Assembly (NCBI GenBank): GCA_022824405.1
Contig: JAJDZZ010000018.1
Span: 1 to 36,211 of the forward strand
Source of the DNA: Opitutales bacterium
GTDB lineage: Bacteria; Verrucomicrobiota; Verrucomicrobiia; Opitutales; UBA2995
Direction: 5' to 3'
DNA: 36,211 bases
Under the pieces are notes generated by a model, which was not told where the DNA came from, did not search any database, and saw nothing but the letters and a program-made list of their open reading frames with translations. Numbering within the stretch: position 1 is the stretch's first letter; every line of letters begins with the position of its first letter. Of the stretch, positions 8,013 through 16,604 are shown piece after piece. Position numbers and translations under genes: made by a program.

Positions 8013-8966
8013 TTATTTCAACACCCCGATCTGCCTCATCCAATTCGCCATCACGTGATTCCAGCCAGTGACCGGCTGGTGGGTCGGTCTGAGCCCGTAA
8101 CCGTGACCACCGCTTTCATAGATGTGCAATTCCGCCGGGACGCCTGCTTCTTTGAGTCTTATGTATAGCTCCGCGCTGGCGATGGACCTGTCCTTGTCAT
8201 CGTGGGTAACCGCCATGAAGACGGGCGGCAGGCCATCCGTAATTTCGATCCCGGGCGCTTCATGAATCTGGTAGCCCAGGTAAATGATCCCTACAAAATC
8301 AGGCCTGTAGGGAAATTGGTCGGAATCATCCACCGAGGCGTATTGCCGGGATTCAAGGAATGTGGTGAGCCCGGCAGTCATGGCGCCGGCCGAAAATCCC
8401 ATGAGCCCGATTTTATTCGGATCGATTCCTATTCTGTCGGCCTGGGCCCGGACCAGGCTAACCGCCCGCTGTGCGTCCTGCACGGCTGCCTTCCAACGGT
8501 TTTCCGGATGGCGTGCCGGAACTCGGTATTTGAGCACGATGCCGGTTACACCGATTGAGGTTAACCATTCCGCCACCTCCGTGCCTTCCAGGTCCATGGC
8601 CAGGATGTTAAATCCCCCTCCCGGTGCTATGATTACCGATGTGCCGGTGTCCACGGCCGGCTCGGGTTTATAGATGGTTATCTGAGGTGTGGAAACATTG
8701 GTAAGCCGGATCACTCGTTTACCGGCTACCAGACGACCCTGCTCATCGGTTCGGTCAAATTCCGGGGGCAACTTCTCGGTTTCACCCGGGGCTTTCCCAG
8801 GCCAGATATTCAAGGTGACGGGTTTGGCGGGTGTGGCCAGGAGGGTTTTGTCGACAGGCTCAATTTCGATCCTCAAATCATCATCCAGGGTTAATTTGGG
8901 AGAATCCTGCCCGAACGAAGGCCCTGTTGCGGCGAGCGCCGCCATTAAAATAATTACTTTTTTCAT
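8013..8966 (-). CDS. Secreted alpha/beta-hydrolase (acetylesterase/BD-FAE-like)
   Basis: A 317-residue serine hydrolase with a Sec signal (MKKVIILMAALAATGPSFG). An oxyanion-hole type strand IIAPGGGF (112-119) precedes the nucleophile elbow GFSAG, with Ser192. Asp256 or Asp257 (THDDKD) and His288 (GGHGYG) complete a plausible triad. The opening LNIWPGKAPG is typical of exported xylan-acetylesterase-like enzymes often labelled esterase/lipase or endo-xylanase-B-like. It probably removes acyl groups from a polysaccharide outside the cytoplasm; the substrate is inferred. A GGAAG ribosome-binding sequence lies 3 bases before the ATG at 8966. The gene begins 10 bases after the DUF1501 stop, so the two are almost certainly co-transcribed. 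Confidence 0.85.
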   Translation of the reverse strand: MKKVIILMAALAATGPSFGQDSPKLTLDDDLRIEIEPVDKTLLATPAKPVTLNIWPGKAPGETEKLPPEFDRTDEQGRLVAGKRVIRLTNVSTPQITIYKPEPAVDTGTSVIIAPGGGFNILAMDLEGTEVAEWLTSIGVTGIVLKYRVPARHPENRWKAAVQDAQRAVSLVRAQADRIGIDPNKIGLMGFSAGAMTAGLTTFLESRQYASVDDSDQFPYRPDFVGIIYLGYQIHEAPGIEITDGLPPVFMAVTHDDKDRSIASAELYIRLKEAGVPAELHIYESGGHGYGLRPTHQPVTGWNHVMANWMRQIGVLK

Positions 8967-8976
8967 AATCTTCCGG

Positions 8977-10404
8977 CTAGGTTAGGATATCGTGCACGAC
9001 GTGGCCATGCACGTCGGTAAGGCGGTAGTCCCGGCCCTGGAAGCGGTAGGTCAACCTTTTGTGATCAAACCCCAGCAGGTGTAGAATGGTAGCGTTGAGG
9101 TCGTGTACGTGGACCGGATTTTCCACCACATTAAACCCCAGTTCGTCCGTGGCGCCGTAGGTGTAACCGGGTTTTACTCCTCCGCCGGCCATCCATATGG
9201 TGAAGGCCGCATTGTGGTGATCGCGTCCCCTGTCCTCCCCTGGATTTTGCGTCATGGGCGTCCGGCCGAACTCACCACCCCAAATGACCAGGGTATCCTT
9301 GAGCATGTCGCGGTCCTTCAGGTCCTGCAAAAGGGCCGCCACCGGTTGATCGGTATCCAGACAATTCTTAGTGTGGTTTTTCACCAGGGAGTTGTGTTGA
9401 TCCCAGGCTTCATGGAAGAGCTGGACGAATCGCACGTCCCTTTCCAACATGCGACGGGCCAAGAGGCAATTTCGGGCGAAGTTGGACTTCTTTGGATTTT
9501 TTATCATGTAGGCATCCAGAGTGGCTTGCGACTCCTGACCCAGGTCCATGAGTTCCGGGGCGCTGGACTGCAGGCGGTAAGCCGTTTCGTAGGATTGAAT
9601 CCTGGCGGCCGTTTGCGGATCGGCCGTTCTGGCCAGGGTTTGCTCATTTAACCGTTTGAGAACGTCGAGAGAATCCCTCTGGGCCCGGTCATCGTATCCG
9701 GGTGGATTGGACAAATAGAGGATGGGATCGCCGCTGCCCCGGAAGGGAACTCCATTGTAAATGGTTGGCAGGAAACCACAACCATAGTTGCTGGGCCCCC
9801 CACTGGTGCCTTTGGCGCTGGTGAGAACCACGTAACCCGGGAGGTCTTCCGAGGCGCTTCCCAGGCCATAAACCGTCCAACTTCCCAGACTGGGACGTCC
9901 GAATTGCTGGTGCCCGGTATTCATGAAGATCTGGGCAGGGGCGTGATTCACCTCATTGGTATGCATGGACCGGATGAAACAAATGTCGTCCACGTGTTTT
10001 CCGATGTGGGGAAGTAATTCGCTGAGGTAGTAGCCGCATTCACCGTGTGGACTGAATTTAAATTCGGGGCCGGAAAGCTTTGAGTTGGGGTCGATAAAAG
10101 CAGTGCGGTAATCCTTCAACAGACTGGCCGGAGGGAGTTGCCCATGCCGTTTTGCCAGTTCGGGTTTGTAGTCCAAAAGGTCCAAATGGCTGGGAGCGCC
10201 GGCCATGAAAATGTAAACCACCCGTTTGGCCCTCGGTGTGAAGTGGGGCGCTCTGGGCGCCAGAGGGTTCGTTGAGCCCGCCGCAAATCCATCGCGCAGA
10301 AACAGGGAGTTAAGGGCCAAGCCCGCCATGCCGACTCCACATCGCTGTAAAAACCAACGGCGGGTATTGAGCTTTGCCAATTCATTTTGTATTTCGTTCT
10401 TCAT
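8977..10404 (-). CDS. DUF1501 domain-containing protein, Tat-exported
   Basis: A 475-residue protein of the DUF1501 family, which belongs to the alkaline-phosphatase/sulfatase-like superfamily and is amplified in Planctomycetes and Verrucomicrobia. The N-terminal TRRWFLQRCGVGMAGLAL is a twin-arginine signal. Family signatures include VYIFMAGAPSHLDLLDYKP, SMHTNEVNHAPAQIFMNTG, GGEFGRTPM and DHHNAAFTIWMAGGG. The biochemical role of the family is not established. In PVC genomes it is very often encoded directly beside a PSCyt/PSD1 cytochrome protein, and it is here too: the PSD1 gene ends 16 bases upstream. The pair is presumed to work together at the periplasmic side of the membrane. Confidence 0.9.
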   Translation of the reverse strand: MKNEIQNELAKLNTRRWFLQRCGVGMAGLALNSLFLRDGFAAGSTNPLAPRAPHFTPRAKRVVYIFMAGAPSHLDLLDYKPELAKRHGQLPPASLLKDYRTAFIDPNSKLSGPEFKFSPHGECGYYLSELLPHIGKHVDDICFIRSMHTNEVNHAPAQIFMNTGHQQFGRPSLGSWTVYGLGSASEDLPGYVVLTSAKGTSGGPSNYGCGFLPTIYNGVPFRGSGDPILYLSNPPGYDDRAQRDSLDVLKRLNEQTLARTADPQTAARIQSYETAYRLQSSAPELMDLGQESQATLDAYMIKNPKKSNFARNCLLARRMLERDVRFVQLFHEAWDQHNSLVKNHTKNCLDTDQPVAALLQDLKDRDMLKDTLVIWGGEFGRTPMTQNPGEDRGRDHHNAAFTIWMAGGGVKPGYTYGATDELGFNVVENPVHVHDLNATILHLLGFDHKRLTYRFQGRDYRLTDVHGHVVHDILT

Positions 10405-10420
10405 GACGGTAAGGCCGAAG

Positions 10421-13400
10421 TCAGTTTTTGGTCAGGGTCTCGTCCAGGTTGAGGAGGACTCTGGAGGCAATGGTCCAGGAGGCTACATCCTTTGGGGTAA
10501 CTCCTTCCGGCAGATCCGGAATCGTATCCGGATTTTTGAAAGCGATTTTTCGAATATCGAGCCAACCCTCCGCCAACCGTTGGCTTTGAGATTCGACCAA
10601 GCCCTCTATTTCCCTGGCCTCGAAGCTGGTTGCGGGACGACCGGAAGTAAGCAGAAAACCGTAATTGGCCCGTTCCCGGTTGGTTTGACCTCCTTCTTTG
10701 AGGATTCTCAGGGCCAGGCCCTGGGAGGCCTCCACAAAAATGGTTTCATTCAGGGAAGTGAGCGCGGAAAGGGGTGTGTTCGTCCTCACCCGGCCGGTGC
10801 AGGATTCGTCCGCGTTGGGCGCATCGAAACTGGTTAACACCGGATCGGGCATGGACCGCTTCTTGAACAGGTACAAGGACCTTCGATACCGGTTTTCGTC
10901 TTCGGCGGGGTACCAGTATTCGGGAACGACATAATTGAAATTGAGGACGGATTCGGGAACCGGAGGAAATATGCTCGGACCTCCAATCTTTTGCGTCAGC
11001 AATCCCGAGGCCGCCAGGGCAAGGTCACGCAGCACCTCAGCTTCGTTACGAAACCGCGGGCCTCTTCCCAGCAGGCGGTTATGGGGATCCCTTTCTTTTA
11101 ACTCCGGGGACAGGGAGGAATCCTGCTGGTAGGTTTTGCTGGTCAGGATCGTTTTGATCAAGGCCTTTTGGCTCCATCCGTTTTTCCTGAAATCCACCGC
11201 CAGCCAATCGAGAAGTTCGAGGTATTCCGGCCTCGGGGCGCGAGTGCCCCAGTCCTCGGGGGTTAGAACGAGTCCCGAACCGAAAATGGATTGCCAGATT
11301 CGGTTTACCTGCACGCGCGCGGTTAAGGGAGCATCCTCACCGGTAACCCAATGCGCCAAGTCCAGCCTGGATGGATTGGGTGAGGACAGGGCATTCAAAA
11401 TCTCCGGAGCGCCTCTTTCAACTCGGTGTTTCGGTTTATTCCAAGCCCCACGATCGAGCAGGCGGGTTACCCGGGGAAACTCGGGATCGGTATCAAGGGT
11501 ATGGAGCACGCTGGTTTTTCCTTCCGGGAAACCGGATTCGAGATTGGAGATGCTTTCCAGAATTCCGGCGAAATCTCCCTGGCTTTTGCTCCAGGCTCGA
11601 AAAAGCGCGGCTCGCTCCTTTTCGGAAAGGTTATTTTCTTCGGAGCCCAAGGCAAGAGTCGCGGCATGGTCGTAATCCGGAGCGGTGGGATTCAGTGAAT
11701 CCGTAAGGGAGAAGCGATACCGCCCCAGTTGCTGATTTTCTCGACCCCTACCGTCGCCTCCGTGATTCTGAACCAGTTCCACCTTGAGTCGGCTCCCCTC
11801 GGGCATGGCCAGGGGTTCCTTGAAGGCCACTACGGCAGCGTATTCGGAATGTCTCAGGACAGGACCTCGATCGGGCGCCCAGCCCGTCTTTTCGTCCCCG
11901 TCTATAAGAAAGCTCGCCGGTCCGATTTTTCGTTTTTCTTCCTTATCCCGATTTTCGTCGGAGAAATATTCGCGCATGGCGCCTTCTTCCATTTCGAAGT
12001 CGGCGCTGGCATGGCCCAACTCGACGGGCGTCCATTGCTCTTCACCCGGCCACTTGCGAAACACCTTGAATTCGCTGATGCCAAAGGTTCCCCAATAACT
12101 GCGGCCGGGCCCCGTGAAAGATAAATCCGCGTGGGTGAGCGCTTCCAGTCGAATACCGCTCACAATGGGTAAGTTGGATACCCCCTCGGTAATGGAATAT
12201 CCGTTTACGGTCGGATGACCCAAAGTGAGGATACTATGGTCGGGCAATTCCACCGGGTGGTTGAGGCCTCCATGCCAAAGCTGGGAGGTGGTATCCCAGA
12301 TTTTCCAAATGGAATTTGCCTCCTTTTCTTTCTTTTTCCATTCGGCCAGTTCGGATTTCCAATCCGGCCTGCTTTGCCGGATCTTATCCTCAAGTTTGTT
12401 GACCCGGGCGCGGATGGATTCGATTTCGGCCAGTTGTTCATCCGAATAAACCCAGGACATGGCCTCATGAGTTTCGTTGAAAAATGCGAACAGGCCGTAA
12501 TATTCGTCGTGAGTGATGGGATCGAACTTGTGGGTGTGGCATTGAGCGCAGCGCAAGGTCAATCCCAGGGCGGTTTTCCCAAATGTGTCCATCCGGTCGA
12601 AAATCCCTTCGATCCGAAACTGTTCCGGAACGATGGCCCCTTCCTCGTTGATCATACCGTTGCGCATGAATCCGGTTGCCACCAATTGGTCCTGGGTTCT
12701 GCCGGGCAGAAGATCGCCGGCCAATTGCTCTATCAGGAATTGATCGTAGGGCATATCTTCATTCAGGGCCTCGATGACCCAGTCCCGGTAAATCCATTGC
12801 TCCCTGGCCAAGTCTTTTTCGTAGCCGTTGGAGTCGGCATAGCGGGCCAGGTCCAACCAGTGTCGAGCCCATTTTTCACCGAATGCGGGTCGCCGCATCA
12901 AATCGTCAATCAGCGCCTCTATGGCTTTGGTTTCATTCTCTTTAAAAGCTGAGACAAAGGCGTCGATATCCCCCGGGTTGGGAGGCAGGCCGATGAGGTC
13001 GAGGTAAATGCGTCGGGCCAGGGTGTAGGGGTCGGCTTGTTTGGAAGGCCTTAAACCTTCTTTTTGCAGCCGGTCCATGACAAAGGCATCGATCGGGTGT
13101 TTTGAATGCCTTGGCAGTTTTCTTTTTTTCGGCTTCTGCCAAGCCCAGTGTTCATTGTACACGGCTCCCTCTTCTATCCATTTGTAGAGCAGGTCCCTAT
13201 GTTCCGCCGTGAGTCTCTTTTTGAACTCCTTGGGCGGCATCCGTTCATCCCGGTCCCGGTGGTTGATACGGTAAATGAGCTCGCTGTTATCCGGATTTCC
13301 CGGGTCGATTGCCACCGCTCCGACGAGATCGGCATAGGCTCCTCCCGGAGTATCCAGCCTCAGGTCGGCTTGGCGCGCCTCCGGATCCGGTCCATGGCAT

Positions 13401-13579
13401 TCAAAGCAATGCTCCGCAAGGATCGGTAGGACCTCGCGGCTGAAATCCACCGTGCCGGACGTTCCAAACAGGGCAAGTGGAATGAGGCACAAGGTGGTAG
13501 TTAGTATAAGTAAAACCATTAGGGTGCGCCGATAAGGAGAACCTAGCTTGGTCGAATTGCCTGGATTTTTCAACTCCAT
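10421..13579 (-). CDS. PSD1 and planctomycete cytochrome C domain-containing protein (PSCyt1-PSCyt2-PSD1)
   Basis: A 1052-residue multidomain protein. After a membrane segment (about residues 19-38) comes a planctomycete cytochrome C domain with the heme motif CFECH at 58-62 and a downstream RMPP that can give the axial Met. The PSCyt2/DUF1549 region follows (about 145-360: IDAFVMDRL, RRIYLDLIGLPP, HWLDLARYADSNGYEKD) and ends with a second CxxCH (CAQCH). A less conserved middle part (about 370-640) is followed by the PSD1/DUF1553 domain (LDLAHWVT..VQVNRIWQSIFG). The open frame extends 296 codons further upstream, but that part is antisense to the azurin-domain gene and has no signal peptide. 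The ATG at 13579 has GGAAA eight bases before it and restores a normal N-terminus. First gene of the probable PSD1-DUF1501-hydrolase operon. Confidence 0.9.
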   Translation of the reverse strand: MELKNPGNSTKLGSPYRRTLMVLLILTTTLCLIPLALFGTSGTVDFSREVLPILAEHCFECHGPDPEARQADLRLDTPGGAYADLVGAVAIDPGNPDNSELIYRINHRDRDERMPPKEFKKRLTAEHRDLLYKWIEEGAVYNEHWAWQKPKKRKLPRHSKHPIDAFVMDRLQKEGLRPSKQADPYTLARRIYLDLIGLPPNPGDIDAFVSAFKENETKAIEALIDDLMRRPAFGEKWARHWLDLARYADSNGYEKDLAREQWIYRDWVIEALNEDMPYDQFLIEQLAGDLLPGRTQDQLVATGFMRNGMINEEGAIVPEQFRIEGIFDRMDTFGKTALGLTLRCAQCHTHKFDPITHDEYYGLFAFFNETHEAMSWVYSDEQLAEIESIRARVNKLEDKIRQSRPDWKSELAEWKKKEKEANSIWKIWDTTSQLWHGGLNHPVELPDHSILTLGHPTVNGYSITEGVSNLPIVSGIRLEALTHADLSFTGPGRSYWGTFGISEFKVFRKWPGEEQWTPVELGHASADFEMEEGAMREYFSDENRDKEEKRKIGPASFLIDGDEKTGWAPDRGPVLRHSEYAAVVAFKEPLAMPEGSRLKVELVQNHGGDGRGRENQQLGRYRFSLTDSLNPTAPDYDHAATLALGSEENNLSEKERAALFRAWSKSQGDFAGILESISNLESGFPEGKTSVLHTLDTDPEFPRVTRLLDRGAWNKPKHRVERGAPEILNALSSPNPSRLDLAHWVTGEDAPLTARVQVNRIWQSIFGSGLVLTPEDWGTRAPRPEYLELLDWLAVDFRKNGWSQKALIKTILTSKTYQQDSSLSPELKERDPHNRLLGRGPRFRNEAEVLRDLALAASGLLTQKIGGPSIFPPVPESVLNFNYVVPEYWYPAEDENRYRRSLYLFKKRSMPDPVLTSFDAPNADESCTGRVRTNTPLSALTSLNETIFVEASQGLALRILKEGGQTNRERANYGFLLTSGRPATSFEAREIEGLVESQSQRLAEGWLDIRKIAFKNPDTIPDLPEGVTPKDVASWTIASRVLLNLDETLTKN

Positions 13580-13606
13580 ACGGTTTCCAAAAGAAAAAGA
13601 GACGTT

Positions 13607-13635
13607 TTGACTAACGGGATTATGCTTTGTGTGAT
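13607..13635 (+). promoter_or_regulatory. Candidate promoter of the azurin-domain gene
   Basis: TTGACT (13607-13612), a 17-base spacer and TGTGAT (13630-13635) lie in the 84-base divergent gap between the PSCyt/PSD1 gene and the azurin-domain gene. Transcription would begin near 13642, leaving a leader that contains AAAGG eight bases before the ATG at 13664. Confidence 0.4.
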
Positions 13636-13663
13636 GTGGCCTTAAACTCGAAAGGTTATGTTG

Positions 13664-16600
13664 ATGTCTATTGGTAGGAAAATCGCTTTCGCTCTTCTCC
13701 TCTCTTGCGGGAGCCCGGCCCTTGCTTCCGATTTCAATTTGCTGAACTACGCCGACCCCGCCGTTCACCCCTACGCGGACCCGGCGGGAGGTCGGGATCG
13801 GCACCGTTACACCGATGCGCAGGTTAACGAAATGAGACTCTACGATTTTTACTCCCGGCAGGCGGATTATTATCTGGAGAAAGGAACCGTTCCCGAAATC
13901 ATCCCGGCCTATCCGGGTATGGACGCAGGCTTGAACGGGCACTGGGGAACCCATCCTCAAATTCAGATTCAGGACGATAAGTGGAGCCGAATGGACAACG
14001 GTTCCACCGTCGGTTCGGTCGTGGCGCAAGGAGAGGATTTTATCGTGAAAGCGGTCAACCTCCGCCTCGGCAGCAATCCACCCCTGTCCGCCGTCTTCGA
14101 TCCCCTGAGTCTTTCCTATCGCCTGGTCTGGGGGGAGGCATTCCTGCTTTATCCCAGCTATCAGTGGGGCATTTCCGGACGGGTGGAACCGGGAGGGGAA
14201 ATCATCCTCGAGAATCCCGCTTCCGGCTGGTCCGCCCTTACCGGAGACGAGATTGAGTCGGCAACTGCGAAAAACCATTACAGCGGTAAGCGCGAAACGC
14301 ACAATTACCGCGGCTATTACCTTTATGGAGATGAAACCGTATTCAAATACCGGGTACATTCGGCTGAGATTCTCGACCGGCCAGGGGCGCTCAGCATAGC
14401 CGGGACTGCCGTATTTATGCGAACCCTGCAATTCACCAATGGATCTCCCGGCCTCCGGTTGAACCATTTTCTCCTGCCCAAAGAGGCCAACAGGCTGGAG
14501 TCCGTTATCCCGGACGACTTGGCCGGAGCCGCCTACAAAACAGCCGCCGGCACGATGGGACTTCTCATCCAGGCCTCCGATGGAATCGCCGAGATCAAGG
14601 TTCGAGAAGGGGAAAGGGGCGCCCTGGTTATTGAAATTCCTCCGGGAAAAGCAGGCTCCACCCTCACCCTATACTCCTGGAATGGGGATCTGGAAGCCGA
14701 GGAGGCGGCAAGGGCAATCCGCGAGTTAAAACCTGGCATTCCTCCAAAATTACTTCGCGGCGGTCCGAGCCGATGGACCGAGGTTGAACCCCTGACAGGG
14801 GAGACAGGTTCGGGAAATGGCCCCTACCAGATCGACACCATTCCCGTTCCATTGGAAAATCCCTACCGTTCGCCGATGTTCCTAAGCGGGTTGGATTTCT
14901 ATCCCAATGGAGATGCGGCCGTATCCACCTTCTTCGGAGACGTTTGGCTCGTGCGCGGTTTGGATCGGGATTTAAAATCCGTCCGCTGGAAGCGAATCGC
15001 CCAAGGGTTGAACCAGCCGCTTGGATTGCTGGTCATCGATGGGAAGATCCATGCCTTGGGCAAAGACCAGATTACCGTTTTGCACGACCTCAACGGGGAC
15101 GAGGAAATCGATTTCTACGAAAACTTTTGCAATTCCTATGTCACATCGCCCGGCGGTCACAGTTACAATACGGGGTTTCAGCGGGACGATGCCGGTTTCA
15201 TGTATTTCGCCACCAAACATGCAGGGGTCGTACAGGTTTCCCCGGATGGAAGGAAAGTGCGTTCCCTGGGAGCCGGGATGCGAAACCCCAATGGCATAGG
15301 CGTCAGCCCCGATGGACGCGTCTGGTGCCCACTCCAGGAAGGTCAATGGACCCCGGCTTCTCAAATTGTCCGCATTCAATCCGATGGTTATTACGGACAT
15401 GGGAGGGAACGCCTCGATGAGCGCGAAATCACCCCGGCCACGGCTTACGTGCCGCGGGGAATCGATAACTCCACGGGAGGATTCGTTTACATAACGTCGG
15501 ACCGGTGGGGACCGATGAAAGACAAACTGGTCGCCTTTTCCTATGGAGCATCCTCACATTACCTCTATCTGGAGGATTCGGAAGGCTCGACACCCCAAGG
15601 GGGAATCGTTCCCCTGGAGGGAGATTTTCTATCCGGGATGCACCGCGCCCGCGTGAACCCGGCGGATGGGCAGGTCTACGCGGTGGGAAGCCAGGGCTGG
15701 ATGAATTACGCCCAACAGGACGGATCCTTTGAACGCGTTCGCTACACCGGTAAACCCGTCTATTACCCGTCCGGATTTCAGGTCTTTCAAAACGGCATTC
15801 GGGTAGATTTCAACGAGAGGCTTTCCAAAAGGGAAGTCGAAGAACACGGCCGGTATTTCGCTCAACAATGGCAGTACCTTTACTCCATGGGGTACGGTTC
15901 ACCGGAGTATTCCATCCGTGATCCCCGTAGCGTCGGCCACGATCCGCTGCAAATCCGTTCGGCCACGGTCATGAATGAAGACAAGTCCCTGTTCCTGGAA
16001 ATCCCGGACCTCATTCCCGCCATGACCGTTCACCTGCGACTTCACTTGAAGTTCGCCGACGGCAATCCCTTCGCAACGGATTTATTCGCTACTGTACACC
16101 ATTTGGGAGCGCCATTCCTCGGCATCTCCGACCCCGAACCGCTGGTATCCGGGAAACCGGAATCCCTCAACCTGCTGATTCGGGAACCTCCCCCAACCCC
16201 GGAAGAGGAACCGGGAAACGATGAACCAGGCCGACCCATCCTGCTCAAGGCGATAACAGGCCTGAAATACGACCGCGAAAAAATCGTGGCGCAGGCTGGG
16301 GAGCGAATTTCCCTGACCCTCGAGAATATCGATGTAATGCCCCATAACTGGATTCTGACCGGTTGGTTTAATTACGGACTGATTGGGCAGTTGGCGGACG
16401 CCATGGTGACAGATCCGACCGCGGCCGAGCGTCACTACGTTCCCGATGACCCAAGCGTCCTGGAATATACCCGTATGCTAAACCCCGGGGAATCCCAAAC
16501 CATCCATTTCAACGCTCCAACCGCCTCTGGCAAGTACCCCTATGTGTGCACTTACCCCGGACATTGGCAAGTCATGAAGGGAACCCTTATAGTTTACTAA
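13664..16600 (+). CDS. Secreted DUF6797-type propeller protein with C-terminal azurin-like copper domain
   Basis: A 978-residue exported protein (signal MSIGRKIAFALLLSCG..ALAS). The start at 13664 is favoured over an ATG two codons earlier because AAAGG is then 8 bases away. The N-terminal half (YADPAVHPYADP..; the segment with NGHWGTHPQI) resembles the DUF6797 region of PVC proteins. Residues about 400-700 form a sorbosone-dehydrogenase-like propeller (GMRNPNGIGVSPDGRVW). The last 130 residues are a cupredoxin with all four azurin-type ligands: His in MPHNW (residue 894 from this start), Cys in YVCTYPGHW (962), His (967) and Met (971), spaced Cys-x4-His-x3-Met exactly as in azurin. It is likely a copper electron-transfer protein coupled to sugar or aldose oxidation; the propeller substrate is unknown. 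It is transcribed divergently from the cytochrome operon. Confidence 0.82.
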   Translation: MSIGRKIAFALLLSCGSPALASDFNLLNYADPAVHPYADPAGGRDRHRYTDAQVNEMRLYDFYSRQADYYLEKGTVPEIIPAYPGMDAGLNGHWGTHPQIQIQDDKWSRMDNGSTVGSVVAQGEDFIVKAVNLRLGSNPPLSAVFDPLSLSYRLVWGEAFLLYPSYQWGISGRVEPGGEIILENPASGWSALTGDEIESATAKNHYSGKRETHNYRGYYLYGDETVFKYRVHSAEILDRPGALSIAGTAVFMRTLQFTNGSPGLRLNHFLLPKEANRLESVIPDDLAGAAYKTAAGTMGLLIQASDGIAEIKVREGERGALVIEIPPGKAGSTLTLYSWNGDLEAEEAARAIRELKPGIPPKLLRGGPSRWTEVEPLTGETGSGNGPYQIDTIPVPLENPYRSPMFLSGLDFYPNGDAAVSTFFGDVWLVRGLDRDLKSVRWKRIAQGLNQPLGLLVIDGKIHALGKDQITVLHDLNGDEEIDFYENFCNSYVTSPGGHSYNTGFQRDDAGFMYFATKHAGVVQVSPDGRKVRSLGAGMRNPNGIGVSPDGRVWCPLQEGQWTPASQIVRIQSDGYYGHGRERLDEREITPATAYVPRGIDNSTGGFVYITSDRWGPMKDKLVAFSYGASSHYLYLEDSEGSTPQGGIVPLEGDFLSGMHRARVNPADGQVYAVGSQGWMNYAQQDGSFERVRYTGKPVYYPSGFQVFQNGIRVDFNERLSKREVEEHGRYFAQQWQYLYSMGYGSPEYSIRDPRSVGHDPLQIRSATVMNEDKSLFLEIPDLIPAMTVHLRLHLKFADGNPFATDLFATVHHLGAPFLGISDPEPLVSGKPESLNLLIREPPPTPEEEPGNDEPGRPILLKAITGLKYDREKIVAQAGERISLTLENIDVMPHNWILTGWFNYGLIGQLADAMVTDPTAAERHYVPDDPSVLEYTRMLNPGESQTIHFNAPTASGKYPYVCTYPGHWQVMKGTLIVY

Positions 16601-16604
16601 GATT

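Noticed and set aside
7236-8168. 310-codon plus-strand frame across two genes and their gap
   Set aside because: Antisense to the ceramidase-like and hydrolase genes; no signal, domain or ribosome-binding site.
13580-14467. Upstream extension of the PSCyt/PSD1 open frame by 296 codons
   Set aside because: It is antisense to the azurin-domain gene, has no signal or domain, and the ATG at 13579 restores a normal membrane-anchored N-terminus with a plausible ribosome-binding site.
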